The notes beneath the pieces are model-generated. The model saw only the letters and a program-made list of their open reading frames with translations. It ran no database searches and was not told where the DNA came from. The position numbers and the translations under genes are program-made. This document shows, in pieces, positions 6,685 to 15,426 of a DNA stretch of 22,142 nucleotides. Numbering within the stretch: the first letter of the stretch is position 1; every line of letters starts with the position of its first letter. Origin of the DNA: an uncultured Arsenicibacter sp. (GTDB taxonomy: Bacteria; Bacteroidota; Bacteroidia; Cytophagales; Spirosomataceae); NCBI RefSeq assembly GCF_945952095.1, contig NZ_CAMFHL010000104.1:1-22142 (forward strand), read 5' to 3'.

Positions 6685-6849
6685 ATGGGAAATCTTCTGT
6701 ATACTATCGCCGTGATTCTGATCATCGTTTGGCTCATTGGATTTTTGGGCTTCGGCGGCTTCGGTTTAGGTAATCTGATCCATGCATTGCTGGTCATTGC
6801 CATCATCATGATTCTGTTACGTGTGATTCGCGGGAATTCACCGGTATAA
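6685..6849 (+). CDS. Small membrane protein, lmo0937 family
   Basis: A 54-residue protein starting MGNLLYTIAVILIIVWLIGF. It has two hydrophobic helices (about 4-21 and 30-47) joined by a glycine/phenylalanine turn (FLGFGGFGLGN), and a short basic tail RVIRGNSPV. This matches the lmo0937-type family, widespread in Bacteroidota and of unknown function; the name comes from a Listeria gene. The gene stands alone, with a possible sigma-54 promoter upstream and a strong terminator 21 nt after its stop. A stress-linked role is a guess from the family's usual company. Confidence 0.8.
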   Translation: MGNLLYTIAVILIIVWLIGFLGFGGFGLGNLIHALLVIAIIMILLRVIRGNSPV

Positions 6850-6870
6850 ACGCACTACCTGATAACATTC

Positions 6871-6914
6871 AAAAGCCCCTGAATACCGGATTTGACCGGC
6901 ATTCAGGGGCTTTT
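6871..6914. terminator. Bidirectional intrinsic terminator
   Basis: AAAAGCCCCTGAAT pairs perfectly with ATTCAGGGGCTTTT, continued by a CCGG/CCGG inner stem after one mismatch, with loop ATTTGA. A-rich on the left and T-rich on the right, it can end transcripts from both the small membrane protein gene and the convergent amidohydrolase gene. Confidence 0.88.
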
Positions 6915-6963
6915 TCAATTTCCGGCACGGCCAGCAAGAGCATGCCACGACCGGATACAGGGT

Positions 6964-8430
6964 TTATTTCCGGTAATCCAGCGCCGGTTTGCGGTTACCC
7001 AGTAAGGCTTCGTATTTGTATTCCAGACCACCACGGGCTTTAATCCATTCCTCGCGGGCTTTCTGAATCAGGGCAGGGTCTTTGTAAAGATCAATTGCCG
7101 TCAGGGCCAGCGACTTGGCGGCCACCATCATGCCTTTGGTGCCAATGTCTGTACCACCGGCAGCGATTGCCTGCCAGCTGTGCGCCGCCGTGCCCGGTAC
7201 CCACGTAGCCGCACGCATCCCGACCGTTGGAACAGCCCAACTGACGTCGCCTACGTCGGTTGATCCGCCGCCGGCATCGTTCCGCATGGCAAACGGCGAC
7301 ACCGTAGCCGCTTCACCCGGCTTTTTGATCGAGCCGAACGTGGCGCCGAACGACTCGCCGATTTTTTCGGCAAACTTCTCTTCTTCCGGCGTATAGCTTA
7401 CACCACCTACTACCGACAGGTTTTTATGCATCAGCTGCCCGAGGGTTTCAATCGGCAGCAGGTTATATACACCACCGATGATCTCGTAATCCATTTTGGT
7501 CTCCGTACCCAGCGCCGCTCCTTCTGCCGCCTTCACAATGCGCTTCCAGACATCCTGCACAATGGCGCGGTCCTTGTTGCGGGCATAGTAATACACCTCG
7601 GCAAAATCCGGAACCACATTCGGCGCCTCACCGCCTTTAGTAATCACATAATGCACCCGCGTATCCGACGGGATGTGCTCGCGCATCATGTTTACCATGT
7701 AGTTCATTGATTCGACGCCATCGAGCGCCGAACGGCCGCGCTCCGGCGAGGCTGCAGCATGGGCCGAAATACCCCGGAACCGGAATTTACCGGCGATATT
7801 GGCCAGCGACGTTGACCCGTCTGCCCCGTTCGAATCGGCCGGGTGCCAGTGCAGCACCACATCCACATCACTGAACAGCCCGGCGCGAACCATGTATACT
7901 TTGCCGGAGCCACCTTCTTCGGCCGGTGTCCCATAAAGACGGATCGTACCTTTCTGACCGGTTTTCTGCATCCAGTTTTTCACCGCAATGGCCGCTGCCG
8001 ACGACCCCGTACCAAACAGGTGATGCCCGCAGGCATGACCGGCTTTTTTGCCCTCAACCGGCTTGCGTTCCGGCGAGGCATCCTGGTTAATACCCGGCAA
8101 GGCATCATACTCCGCCAGAATCGCGATGACCGGCTTACCGCTGCCGTAAGAAGCCACAAACGCTGTCGGAATCTCAGCAACACCCGGCTGAACGGTAAAA
8201 CCTTCTTTTTTCAGTTCGTCCTGCAGCAGATTCGAACTTTTATATTCCTGATAGCCAACTTCGGCCCAGTCCCAGATCTGATGGGCAATGGTGCCATAAT
8301 GCGCTTTTTTCGCATCCAGTCCTGCTATCACTTCCTGCTGCTCTTTCGTAACTTTGGCTTGCCCGAAGGTTAACGTCGTCGCCGCCAGCATCATTATCGA
8401 CACTGACCCTGGTTTCTGAAAAAGTTTCAT
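6964..8430 (-). CDS. Exported M20 family amidohydrolase (AbgB-like)
   Basis: A 488-residue metallo-amidohydrolase, closest in pattern to p-aminobenzoyl-glutamate hydrolase subunit B and other aminoacylase-like M20D enzymes. Metal and catalytic motifs: ILAEYDALPGI (103-114), GHACGHH (131-137), GTPAEEGGSGK (168-177), HWHP (194-197), and a C-terminal GGGSTDVGDVSW block followed by AAHSWQ. The segment from about 210 to 330 is the dimerization domain typical of M20. The N-terminus (MKLFQKPGSVSIMMLAATTLTFGQA) looks like a signal peptide, so the enzyme probably acts in the periplasm, unlike cytoplasmic AbgB. The substrate is probably an N-acyl or aminobenzoyl amino acid, not determinable here. Transcribed alone. 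Confidence 0.88.
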   Translation of the reverse strand: MKLFQKPGSVSIMMLAATTLTFGQAKVTKEQQEVIAGLDAKKAHYGTIAHQIWDWAEVGYQEYKSSNLLQDELKKEGFTVQPGVAEIPTAFVASYGSGKPVIAILAEYDALPGINQDASPERKPVEGKKAGHACGHHLFGTGSSAAAIAVKNWMQKTGQKGTIRLYGTPAEEGGSGKVYMVRAGLFSDVDVVLHWHPADSNGADGSTSLANIAGKFRFRGISAHAAASPERGRSALDGVESMNYMVNMMREHIPSDTRVHYVITKGGEAPNVVPDFAEVYYYARNKDRAIVQDVWKRIVKAAEGAALGTETKMDYEIIGGVYNLLPIETLGQLMHKNLSVVGGVSYTPEEEKFAEKIGESFGATFGSIKKPGEAATVSPFAMRNDAGGGSTDVGDVSWAVPTVGMRAATWVPGTAAHSWQAIAAGGTDIGTKGMMVAAKSLALTAIDLYKDPALIQKAREEWIKARGGLEYKYEALLGNRKPALDYRK

Positions 8431-8665
8431 GTTTAGATTAAGTTAAAATCCCGCAGGTTTCCGAATCCGGAAAACAGCGTAATATTATCCCAAAATAAGA
8501 CATTATACCCAAACAAAGCATCAGTCGATAATCACTTTATACAAATAATATAGCTTTATCCAGCGATTTGACAAAAGTTAACCTGTTGCAGGAGCGGAAT
8601 GGTACACGTACTTTTTCCGGTCGTACAACGGGAATCCGCAGGCGTAAAGAACTGTTATAAGGCAG

Positions 8666-8992
8666 ATGATAATCCGTGTGTCGTTTTTATGGGTTGACGG
8701 CATGGCGCTCTGGCCGTTTGTACTGGTAAAAGAAGCCGTGACCGATCCGTTCCTGATCAATCATGAACGTATTCACCTGCGCCAGCAGCTTGAACTGGGG
8801 CTGGTACTTTTTTATGTGTGGTACTTCGGGGAATACCTGATCCGGCGGCTACAGTACAAAAACCATTATCGGGCCTACCGCAACATCAGCTTCGAGCGCG
8901 AAGCCTTTGCTCATGATCACAACCTCAGCTACCGGCAGCAAAGGCCCTGGTTTGGCTTTGTACGATACCTGCGGACAGAAAAACCCTATTGA
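8666..8992 (+). CDS. Small HExxH protein of unknown function
   Basis: A 108-residue protein with an N-terminal hydrophobic stretch (WVDGMALWPFVLV), the zinc-site pattern H33-E-R-I-H37 in NHERIHLRQQLELG, an aromatic hydrophobic helix (about 44-58), and a conserved-looking YRNISFEREAFAHD at 71-84 that could give a third glutamate ligand (E77 or E79). The pattern HExxH plus a later ExxA...D recalls M48/M56-type gluzincins but the protein is far shorter than those enzymes. I recognise it only as a Bacteroidota conserved hypothetical. An in-frame stop shortly upstream supports ATG 8666, with AAGG just before it. Its last 7 nt overlap the convergent antiporter gene. Confidence 0.75.
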   Translation: MIIRVSFLWVDGMALWPFVLVKEAVTDPFLINHERIHLRQQLELGLVLFYVWYFGEYLIRRLQYKNHYRAYRNISFEREAFAHDHNLSYRQQRPWFGFVRYLRTEKPY

Positions 8993-10167
8993 TCTTCGCT
9001 CCGGCCTTTGTAGCCGATTACCCCGCCCATCATTACTAATGCTGAGAAAATAACCACCATCATCAGCACACCCTCGCGGAAGCCTGTCAGTTTAATGCTG
9101 TCCGGAATACTGAGGTATAATAAGATGGTAATCAACCCTCTCGGCGCAATCCAGAACAAGGGCGTAAGCGGGCCGGTAAACGTAAGGCGCAGCGAAAGCA
9201 GCCGGACGACGAGAATGATCACAATAAAAATCAGGCTGACAATCAGCGTGTCGGGATCAATCAGGTCGGGCAGGTTGGCAGCGTAGCCAAAAAGCAGAAA
9301 GAAGAATGTACGGACAACAAACGACCCTTCGGCAGTCAGGTTTTTGAGTTGCTCAAGCTCTTTCTCGAACAGGTCGTTTTTCAGGATTTTATCGAGGCGG
9401 CCGCGGATAAACAGTTCCGTGTTGTTGAGAAACAACCCGAATACCAGAATCAGCAGCAGGGAGGACAGGTGATAGCTTTCGGCAATAGCATAGACCAGGA
9501 TCAGCACCGAAATGATGGGCAGAAACTTTACCTGGTGGTTGATCCGGCCGATGAGGTATAACAATCCGAAACAGCAGATGAGCGAAATCAGCGCCATCAG
9601 GATGGTATCGCGGACAAACGTAAACGTTGCGCCCAGGACTGATGTCTGGGCCAGTAGCAGGAAGTTAAACAGCATGATCCCGATGATGTCCGAGAATGCC
9701 GTTTCATAGGTAACAAACTCCCGCTGCCCGTAGGACAGGTTCCGGACGCTGGGGATGGCCACGGCACTGCTGATCACCGAAAACGGCAGGGCATTCACCA
9801 GACAACGGTAAAAGGATTCTTCCAGTAACAGAAACAGCGTACCGGCAATGAGTAAGGTAGTCAGCACAATGGATACCAGAGCCATGAGTGCCGTTCGCCG
9901 CAGGAGGCCGTACTTTTCGGGCCTTAATTCCAGATCCAGACCGCCTTCCAGCACGATCATAATCAACCCGATAGTACCTAATGTAGAGAGCGTTGGCGTT
10001 ACGTACGGAATCTGCACATCGAAGTACGCTGTAATCTGCCGGATGGTCATACCAAGACCCAGCAGCAACACCACCGACGGCGTTTTAAAGCGGCTACTCA
10101 GAAAGTCAAACGCGTAGGAAATCAGTACAGCCAGACTCAGGCCAATAATCAACGACGATGAATCCAT
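8986..10167 (-). CDS. Cation:proton antiporter (CPA family, Na+/H+ exchanger domain)
   Basis: A 393-residue integral membrane protein with about a dozen hydrophobic segments. Recognisable features are the N-terminal FKTPSVVLLLGLGM re-entrant-like segment, GLIMIVLEGGLDLEL (typical of CPA1/CPA2 transporters), SSAVAIPSVRNL, and the ETAFSDIIGIMLF segment, which matches the ND/SD-type ion-binding helix region. It exchanges Na+ or K+ for protons across the inner membrane; the ion is not predictable. It lacks the C-terminal TrkA/RCK domain of Kef-type members. It starts 27 nt after the flavoprotein gene ends, so the two are likely cotranscribed, although no functional link is obvious. Confidence 0.88.
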   Translation of the reverse strand: MDSSSLIIGLSLAVLISYAFDFLSSRFKTPSVVLLLGLGMTIRQITAYFDVQIPYVTPTLSTLGTIGLIMIVLEGGLDLELRPEKYGLLRRTALMALVSIVLTTLLIAGTLFLLLEESFYRCLVNALPFSVISSAVAIPSVRNLSYGQREFVTYETAFSDIIGIMLFNFLLLAQTSVLGATFTFVRDTILMALISLICCFGLLYLIGRINHQVKFLPIISVLILVYAIAESYHLSSLLLILVFGLFLNNTELFIRGRLDKILKNDLFEKELEQLKNLTAEGSFVVRTFFFLLFGYAANLPDLIDPDTLIVSLIFIVIILVVRLLSLRLTFTGPLTPLFWIAPRGLITILLYLSIPDSIKLTGFREGVLMMVVIFSALVMMGGVIGYKGRSEDQ

Positions 10168-10194
10168 GCGGTAAAGATAGCAATATAGCCGTCT

Positions 10195-11670
10195 TTATGC
10201 CCACTGCGTGGCGATTTTCGCCGACAGCAGGCAGAGCGGAATGCCGCCGCCAGGGTGCACACTCCCCCCCACAAAATAGAGATTACCGATGCGGGACGAG
10301 AAGTTCGGATGCCGCAGAAACGCCGCAAACCGGTTGTTTGAGGCCGTGCCGTACAAAGCCCCCTGCGCCGACGACGTGCGGGACTCGATGGTCCGCGGAT
10401 CAAGTATGGCCTCGCATTCGATCAGCGCTCCGACATCCACGCCCAGGTTATGGCTTAGTTTCCGGATCACCTGCTGCCGGGTTTCGGCAATGATTGTATC
10501 CCAGTCCTGCCCTTCATTGGCGGGAGCGTTCAGCAGGATAAACCAGTTTTCGCACCCCGCCGGCGCATCGTCCGGTTTGTGTTTGCTGGTTACGTTCAGG
10601 TAAATCGTCGGATCGTCGTATATCCGGTCGCGCCGGTTGAAGAGGTAGTCGAACTCAGTCCGGTAGTCGTTCGAGAAAAAGATATTATGCATATCCAGTT
10701 CCGGAAACGTCCGGCGGATGCCCCAGTAAAAAATCAGGCCCGACGATGACCGTGGCTGCTTCAGTGTCCGCTCCGGTGCCGGCTGATCGGCCAGTAACTT
10801 CCGGTAAGTCGGTGTTACATCCATGTTCGATACCACGACCGCATACCGTTTCTCCACACCGGCAACCTGCACGCCAACGGCTTTCCCGTTATCAACCAGA
10901 ATCCGCTGCACCGGCGTTCCGAACTGAAACGTGACACCCAGACGGCGGGCTAGGGCGGTCAGGGCATTGGTGATGTCAACCATACCCTTTTTCGGGAAGT
11001 ACGCGCCGATGTTATACTCCAGATGCGGGATGATGTTGAGCAATGCCGGGGTCTGGTACGGGTCTGAGCCGTTGTAAGTGGCATACCGGTTAAAGAGCTG
11101 TACCAGCTTTGGATTCGAAAACGTTCGCCGGTTTGCGTCATTCATCGTACCGAAAAGACCAAGGCGCGGTATAGTAAGATACCCTTTGAACGCCCGGCGA
11201 TTAAGCCATGTACCGGCTTTGTGCAGTGAGTCCTGCAAAAAAAGGCTTTCGGTAATCCCGTACTTAAACGCACTGTCAGCCAGAAAATCGCGGACGTGTG
11301 CGGCGGGTTCTCCGAGGGTCTCCTCCACTGCCTGCGCAAAGGCTTCAGTATCGCTCCAGGCCGTCAGCCGCGTACCGTCATCCCAGAAATACCGGCAGAT
11401 TTCGGGCAGCCGGATATAGTCAAAATAATCAGCGGGGTTTTCGCCGGCGAGCCGGAACAGGTCATTGACCAGTTCGGGAAGTGTAAACAGGGACGGACCG
11501 GCATCGAACCGGTATTGATCACCGGCCGGATTTGGCAAGTCAATGGTCGTCAGCTTACCGCCCGGATAGGTATTGGCTTCAAAAACGTCAACCGCATACC
11601 CTTTGACAGCCAGGCGGATGGCGGCAGCGATGCCCGCGATACCGGCACCGATAACTACAGCAGATTTCAT
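10195..11670 (-). CDS. Phytoene desaturase-like FAD oxidoreductase (CrtI/CrtD family)
   Basis: A 491-residue flavoprotein. The N-terminal FAD-binding Rossmann fold is clear (VVIGAGIAGIAAAIRLAVKG, residues 5-24, then a glutamate strand end at VFEA and PGGKL). The FDAGPSLFTLPELV segment, FWDDGTRL, and the C-terminal YFVGGSVHPGGGIPLCLLSAK FAD-contact block are characteristic of carotenoid desaturases. Within that family the sequence looks closer to 1-hydroxycarotenoid 3,4-desaturase (CrtD) of Bacteroidota than to phytoene desaturase, but this is from memory of motifs. The likely role is introducing double bonds into a carotenoid at the membrane. No other crt gene is in the window. It lies in a minus-strand run with the lipoprotein (72-nt gap) and the antiporter (27-nt gap). 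Confidence 0.85.
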   Translation of the reverse strand: MKSAVVIGAGIAGIAAAIRLAVKGYAVDVFEANTYPGGKLTTIDLPNPAGDQYRFDAGPSLFTLPELVNDLFRLAGENPADYFDYIRLPEICRYFWDDGTRLTAWSDTEAFAQAVEETLGEPAAHVRDFLADSAFKYGITESLFLQDSLHKAGTWLNRRAFKGYLTIPRLGLFGTMNDANRRTFSNPKLVQLFNRYATYNGSDPYQTPALLNIIPHLEYNIGAYFPKKGMVDITNALTALARRLGVTFQFGTPVQRILVDNGKAVGVQVAGVEKRYAVVVSNMDVTPTYRKLLADQPAPERTLKQPRSSSGLIFYWGIRRTFPELDMHNIFFSNDYRTEFDYLFNRRDRIYDDPTIYLNVTSKHKPDDAPAGCENWFILLNAPANEGQDWDTIIAETRQQVIRKLSHNLGVDVGALIECEAILDPRTIESRTSSAQGALYGTASNNRFAAFLRHPNFSSRIGNLYFVGGSVHPGGGIPLCLLSAKIATQWA

Positions 11671-11742
11671 GTAGGTTTCGTGAACGATGGCGCGAAACAG
11701 ACGGGAAACGGCATAGAACTTGTGTTGCCCCTACGCTGATCC

Positions 11743-12615
11743 TTACTTTTTCGCGTAGTAATACAACGAAACAGAGGCGGCATTGTTCCGCTCACTCAGC
11801 GTAAAATAGCCTTTATCGTCTTTGTCAAAACAGACCGCTTCGCCCTGTGGCTCCAGCCGGTACGGTACGGCACGGCCTTCCCGACGCTGCAGCGTTTCGG
11901 CGATCGGCTCGTTGTTCTGCCGCTTCCAGTAGTAAATGTTGGTATAGGTCCGGACCAGAATTTCGTTTCCGTCCGACGAAATGGCCGCACCGGTCACCAC
12001 GGAGAACGGCAGTTCGCCATAGTCCTGCACGGTTGTTACATCATTGATATTCTGTGGATAGGCAAACCGGTATAACCGGACTTTCGCCTCCCGTTTCGTA
12101 ATGATCCAGATATCTTTGGTCTGCGGGTCAACAAGGATCGCCTCCGCATCATGCGAGCCATCCGGATATTTAAAAAACATCCGCTCAGCCTTTGTAATAG
12201 GCTCAGTCAGGCTCTTAGGCTCCGGAAACCGGTAGATCAGGTAAAAAGGATATTGCAGGTTATTATCGCCGGTATCGGCCAGATAAATATAATTCGTGCC
12301 ATCCTGTGGTCCGGGCCCGATGCCCATGTCTTCCCAGTCGCGGTTATCAACCGGTGCCGGCAGCGACATTTTGCCTTTTACCGTACCATCCTGATTCAGC
12401 AGCGCTATATCGGTCGGGTTTCCGCTGTCCTGTTGTACCCACAGGTTACCGGGCATACTCCGGCTGGCTACCATACCCGACGCTTCATCAATCTGTCCGG
12501 GAGTAATAGCAACGGCCTTTGGTTCAGTCACAAACTGAGCTCCGTCAACCGGATTGGTCTTAGGATCACACGCAGCCAGCCCGGCAAGAACAACAATAGA
12601 AACAAAATTACGCAT
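11743..12615 (-). CDS. Lipoprotein with predicted beta-propeller fold, function unknown
   Basis: A 290-residue protein starting MRNFVSIVVLAGLAACDP: a lipobox LAAC with the modified cysteine at C16, so it is anchored in a membrane, probably facing the periplasm. The mature part has repeated strand patterns: ASGMVASRSMPGNLWVQQDSG, NYIYLADTGDNN, AEAILVDPQTKDIWIITKR, AAISSDGNEILVRTYTNIYYW and GEAVCFDKDDKGYFTLSE. These resemble blades of NHL/SMP-30-like propellers. No catalytic motif is recognised. It is first in a possible three-gene run with the desaturase and antiporter genes. Confidence 0.75.
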   Translation of the reverse strand: MRNFVSIVVLAGLAACDPKTNPVDGAQFVTEPKAVAITPGQIDEASGMVASRSMPGNLWVQQDSGNPTDIALLNQDGTVKGKMSLPAPVDNRDWEDMGIGPGPQDGTNYIYLADTGDNNLQYPFYLIYRFPEPKSLTEPITKAERMFFKYPDGSHDAEAILVDPQTKDIWIITKREAKVRLYRFAYPQNINDVTTVQDYGELPFSVVTGAAISSDGNEILVRTYTNIYYWKRQNNEPIAETLQRREGRAVPYRLEPQGEAVCFDKDDKGYFTLSERNNAASVSLYYYAKK

Positions 12616-12733
12616 TGACGAAGATTGATTGATACCGACAAAGTAACGAAAACCAACCCTAAAAAAGCTGAAAACCTTTATCCTTTGGCTCTAATCCCGC
12701 TTCAACGCTTTTTTTTAAGATTAATTTTATATT

Positions 12734-12767
12734 TTGATAAATAAACGATAAGTCGTTAATAATTTTG
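12734..12767 (+). promoter_or_regulatory. Promoter for the S9 peptidase gene
   Basis: TAATTTTG at 12760-12767 fully matches TAnnTTTG, and a TTG at 12734-12736 lies 23 nt upstream as a possible -33 element. The ATG is 27 nt downstream. The region is markedly A+T-rich. Confidence 0.55.
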
Positions 12768-12793
12768 TTTTGGTAAACTAACCCAAGCGTTTT

Positions 12794-15313
12794 ATGTGTG
12801 CTTCATCACCAATCAGCAAACGTTTTCGTGCCAGCCATCTCTTTTTTCTGCTTGGCGCGGGGCTGCTGATCAACCTTCCTCTTCAGGCGCAGGATGCCTC
12901 CGGCTATCAAACGCCGCCGAAAGCCCTTGCTGACCTCGTAACCGCTGTCCCGACGCCGGGCGTGGCGATTTCGTCGAAAGGCGATTACCTGTTAATTATG
13001 GACCGGGCAGCCAACCCGACCATTGCCGAACTCTCACAGCCGGAATTCCGGCTGGCGGGTCTGCGGCTGAACCCCGCGAACAACGGCCCGAGCCGCGCTA
13101 CGTACCTGACCGGCCTGAAACTGAAGCAGATTCCGGCAGGTGCTGAGAAAGCCATCAGCGGTCTGCCGTCGCCGGCCCAGATCAGCTATGTACAATGGTC
13201 GCCCGACGAAACAAAGATTGCCTTTGCCAACTCGACCGACAGCAAAATTGAATTGTATATCATTGATGTAGCTACCGCTTCGGCCCGTAAGGTGTCGGAT
13301 CTGGCGCTGAATGCCGTATTGGGGACACCTTACCGGTGGCTGTCCGACAGCAAGTCTCTGATCGTTAAAGCCATTCCGGCCGACCGTGGCGCTGCTCCGG
13401 CCATCAGCCGTGTGCCGTCGGGCCCAACCGTTCAGGAAAACCTCGGCAAAAAAGCCCAGGCCGCTACGTATCAGGATTTGCTGAAAAACCCGTCTGACGA
13501 ACAGCAGTTTGCCTACTATGCTACCGCCCAGACAGTTCGGTTAGGTATTGACGGCAGTGTACAGAAAATCGGCCAGCCCGGCCTGATTGCCAGCGCTGAT
13601 CCGTCGCCGGACGGTAAATTTGTGATGATGGAGACGATTCACAAGCCGTTCTCCTACCTGGTACCAGTCAATAGCTTTCCGGTTCGTACGGACATTTTCG
13701 ACGTACAGGGTGCACTGGTAAAAACGCTGAATGATGCGCCTTTGCAGGAGAACATTGCCTGGGCAAGCGACGGGGCACCAACAGGTCCGCGTAACTTTGA
13801 CTGGCGTCCGGATGTACCGGCATCAATCTACTACACCGTCGCTCAGGACAACGGCGATCCTAAGCAGAAAGCCGACATCCGCGACCGCGTTTATCAGCTG
13901 GAAGCGCCGTTTGCGAGCCCGAAAGAAATCTATGCGTCAACTTACCGCTTCGGTGGCTTTAACTGGGGTACAGAAACGGTAGCCTTTGTGTATGAGCGCT
14001 GGCGGCAGACGCGGAAATCGCTTACGAAAATATACAACCCGAAAACCGGCGAATCAACCGTCCTGTTCGACCGTTCATCGGAAGACCGGTACGGCAACCC
14101 TGGTCAGCCCGATACGCGCCGCAATCAGTTTGGCCGTGAAGTGCTGAATATTCTGCCAAACAACGAGATCATGATGGTCAACAGCATAGGCTCATCACCG
14201 GAAGGCGACCGCCCGTTTGTGGGTGTGCTGAACCTGAACACCAAACAAACCCGTGAGCTGTGGCGCTCGGGTGGTGCCGGAGCCGACGCTACCGTATTCG
14301 AGCAGCCGGTTACGGTACTGGATGCAGCCAAAGGCCTGATCCTGACTACCCGCGAGACGCCCGAAGAAAACCCGAACTACTTTATCCGGAATCTGAAACC
14401 AGCCAAAAAGCAGCCGGCACTGACACAGATAACGGCATTCCCGCACCCATACGCCCAACTGAAAGGTATTCAGAAACAGCAGCTTCGCTACAAACGTCCG
14501 GACGGCGTCGACCTGACGGCTACACTGTATTTGCCGGCTGGCTATAAGAAAGAAGACGGACCGTTGCCTACGTTTATGTGGGCCTACCCTGCTGAATTCA
14601 AGAGCAAGGATGCAGCTGGTCAGGTCTCGGGTTCACCATACCGTTTCAACCGCATCGCGGTTACAGGAGCGGCTATTTTTGCCACGATGGGTTACGCCGT
14701 TCTCGATAATGCCAGTATCCCGATTATCGGTGAAGGCGACAAGGAGCCAAATGATACCTATGTCGAGCAACTGGTAGCGAGTGCTAAGGCTGCTATCGAC
14801 GAAGGCGTCCGGCTGGGCGTTGTTGATCCGACAAAAGTCGGCGTGGGCGGCCACTCCTACGGCGCCTTTATGACGGCCAACCTGCTGACGCATTCAAACC
14901 TGTTCCGTGCCGGTATCGCGCGTTCCGGTGCCTACAACCGTACACTGACACCGTTCGGTTTCCAGAACGAACAACGTACGTACTGGCAGGCACCGGATGT
15001 CTACAACCGGATGTCGCCGTTTATGAATGCGGATAAAATGAAAACACCGCTGTTGCTGATTCACGGTGAAGCCGACAACAACACCGGTACCTTCCCGATT
15101 CAGTCGGAGCGGTACTACAACGCCCTGAAAGGCTTCGGCGCCACCACCAAACTGGTCTTCCTGCCCTATGAAAGCCACGGCTACACCGGCCAGGAATCAC
15201 TGATGCACATGCTGCATGAAATGAACGGCTGGCTTGACAAATATGTCAAAAATGCCCCGCCGCTTCAGGCCGGTAAACAACAGCCGGGCAAAGCGGGCGG
15301 CGGAGATAAGTAA
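12794..15313 (+). CDS. Secreted S9 family peptidase (S9D glutamyl endopeptidase-like)
   Basis: An 839-residue serine peptidase of the prolyl oligopeptidase clan. The N-terminus has a basic start and a hydrophobic core (LFFLLGAGLLINLPLQAQ), a signal peptide with probable cleavage near QAQ. The middle (about 50-540) forms the beta-propeller, with WSPDETKIAF and SPDGKFVMM blade motifs. The C-terminal alpha/beta hydrolase has GGHSYG with nucleophile S688, HGEADNNTG with D761, and YESHGYTGQES with H795. The HGEADNN and ESHGY blocks match the S9D class (chloroplast glutamyl endopeptidase), which cleaves after glutamate. The likely role is breaking down peptides in the periplasm. The last 20 residues are a glycine/lysine/glutamine-rich tail. 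Convergent with the small lipoprotein gene across an inverted repeat. Confidence 0.93.
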   Translation: MCASSPISKRFRASHLFFLLGAGLLINLPLQAQDASGYQTPPKALADLVTAVPTPGVAISSKGDYLLIMDRAANPTIAELSQPEFRLAGLRLNPANNGPSRATYLTGLKLKQIPAGAEKAISGLPSPAQISYVQWSPDETKIAFANSTDSKIELYIIDVATASARKVSDLALNAVLGTPYRWLSDSKSLIVKAIPADRGAAPAISRVPSGPTVQENLGKKAQAATYQDLLKNPSDEQQFAYYATAQTVRLGIDGSVQKIGQPGLIASADPSPDGKFVMMETIHKPFSYLVPVNSFPVRTDIFDVQGALVKTLNDAPLQENIAWASDGAPTGPRNFDWRPDVPASIYYTVAQDNGDPKQKADIRDRVYQLEAPFASPKEIYASTYRFGGFNWGTETVAFVYERWRQTRKSLTKIYNPKTGESTVLFDRSSEDRYGNPGQPDTRRNQFGREVLNILPNNEIMMVNSIGSSPEGDRPFVGVLNLNTKQTRELWRSGGAGADATVFEQPVTVLDAAKGLILTTRETPEENPNYFIRNLKPAKKQPALTQITAFPHPYAQLKGIQKQQLRYKRPDGVDLTATLYLPAGYKKEDGPLPTFMWAYPAEFKSKDAAGQVSGSPYRFNRIAVTGAAIFATMGYAVLDNASIPIIGEGDKEPNDTYVEQLVASAKAAIDEGVRLGVVDPTKVGVGGHSYGAFMTANLLTHSNLFRAGIARSGAYNRTLTPFGFQNEQRTYWQAPDVYNRMSPFMNADKMKTPLLLIHGEADNNTGTFPIQSERYYNALKGFGATTKLVFLPYESHGYTGQESLMHMLHEMNGWLDKYVKNAPPLQAGKQQPGKAGGGDK

Positions 15314-15331
15314 GCGCAGGCTTAAATGAAT

Positions 15332-15424
15332 AATGTAAAATGGATAATGAATCATGCGTTTGTCGCTACGAAACAGTTAGGCTTTCGCAGCAACCTACGG
15401 CTATTTCATTATCCATTTTACATT
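15332..15424. repeat. Inverted repeat with 20-bp perfect arms (possible bidirectional terminator or MITE-like element)
   Basis: AATGTAAAATGGATAATGAA (15332-15351) is exactly inverted at 15405-15424, with 53 nt between. The inner part has a second imperfect stem (GCTACGAAA and TTTCGCAGC, one mismatch). It fills the gap between two convergent genes and is far more A+T-rich than they are. T-runs near both outer ends fit a terminator, but the long arms also fit a small dispersed element. Confidence 0.7.
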
Positions 15425-15426
15425 TT

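Noticed and set aside
11729..11742. Possible REP remnant (minus-strand GTAGGGGC downstream of the lipoprotein gene)
   Set aside because: Only the first 8 bases match; there is no CCACGT loop or second arm, so no hairpin forms. Chance is as likely.
12661..12715. Possible hairpin (AAAAAAGC...GCTTTTTT) upstream of the S9 peptidase gene
   Set aside because: The pairing is mostly A-T with a bulge and a long loop, and it lies between divergent genes where no terminator is needed.
15375..15384. GTTAGGC, resembling an integron attC core site
   Set aside because: The partner core site in the required inverted arrangement is missing, and no integrase or cassette structure is seen.
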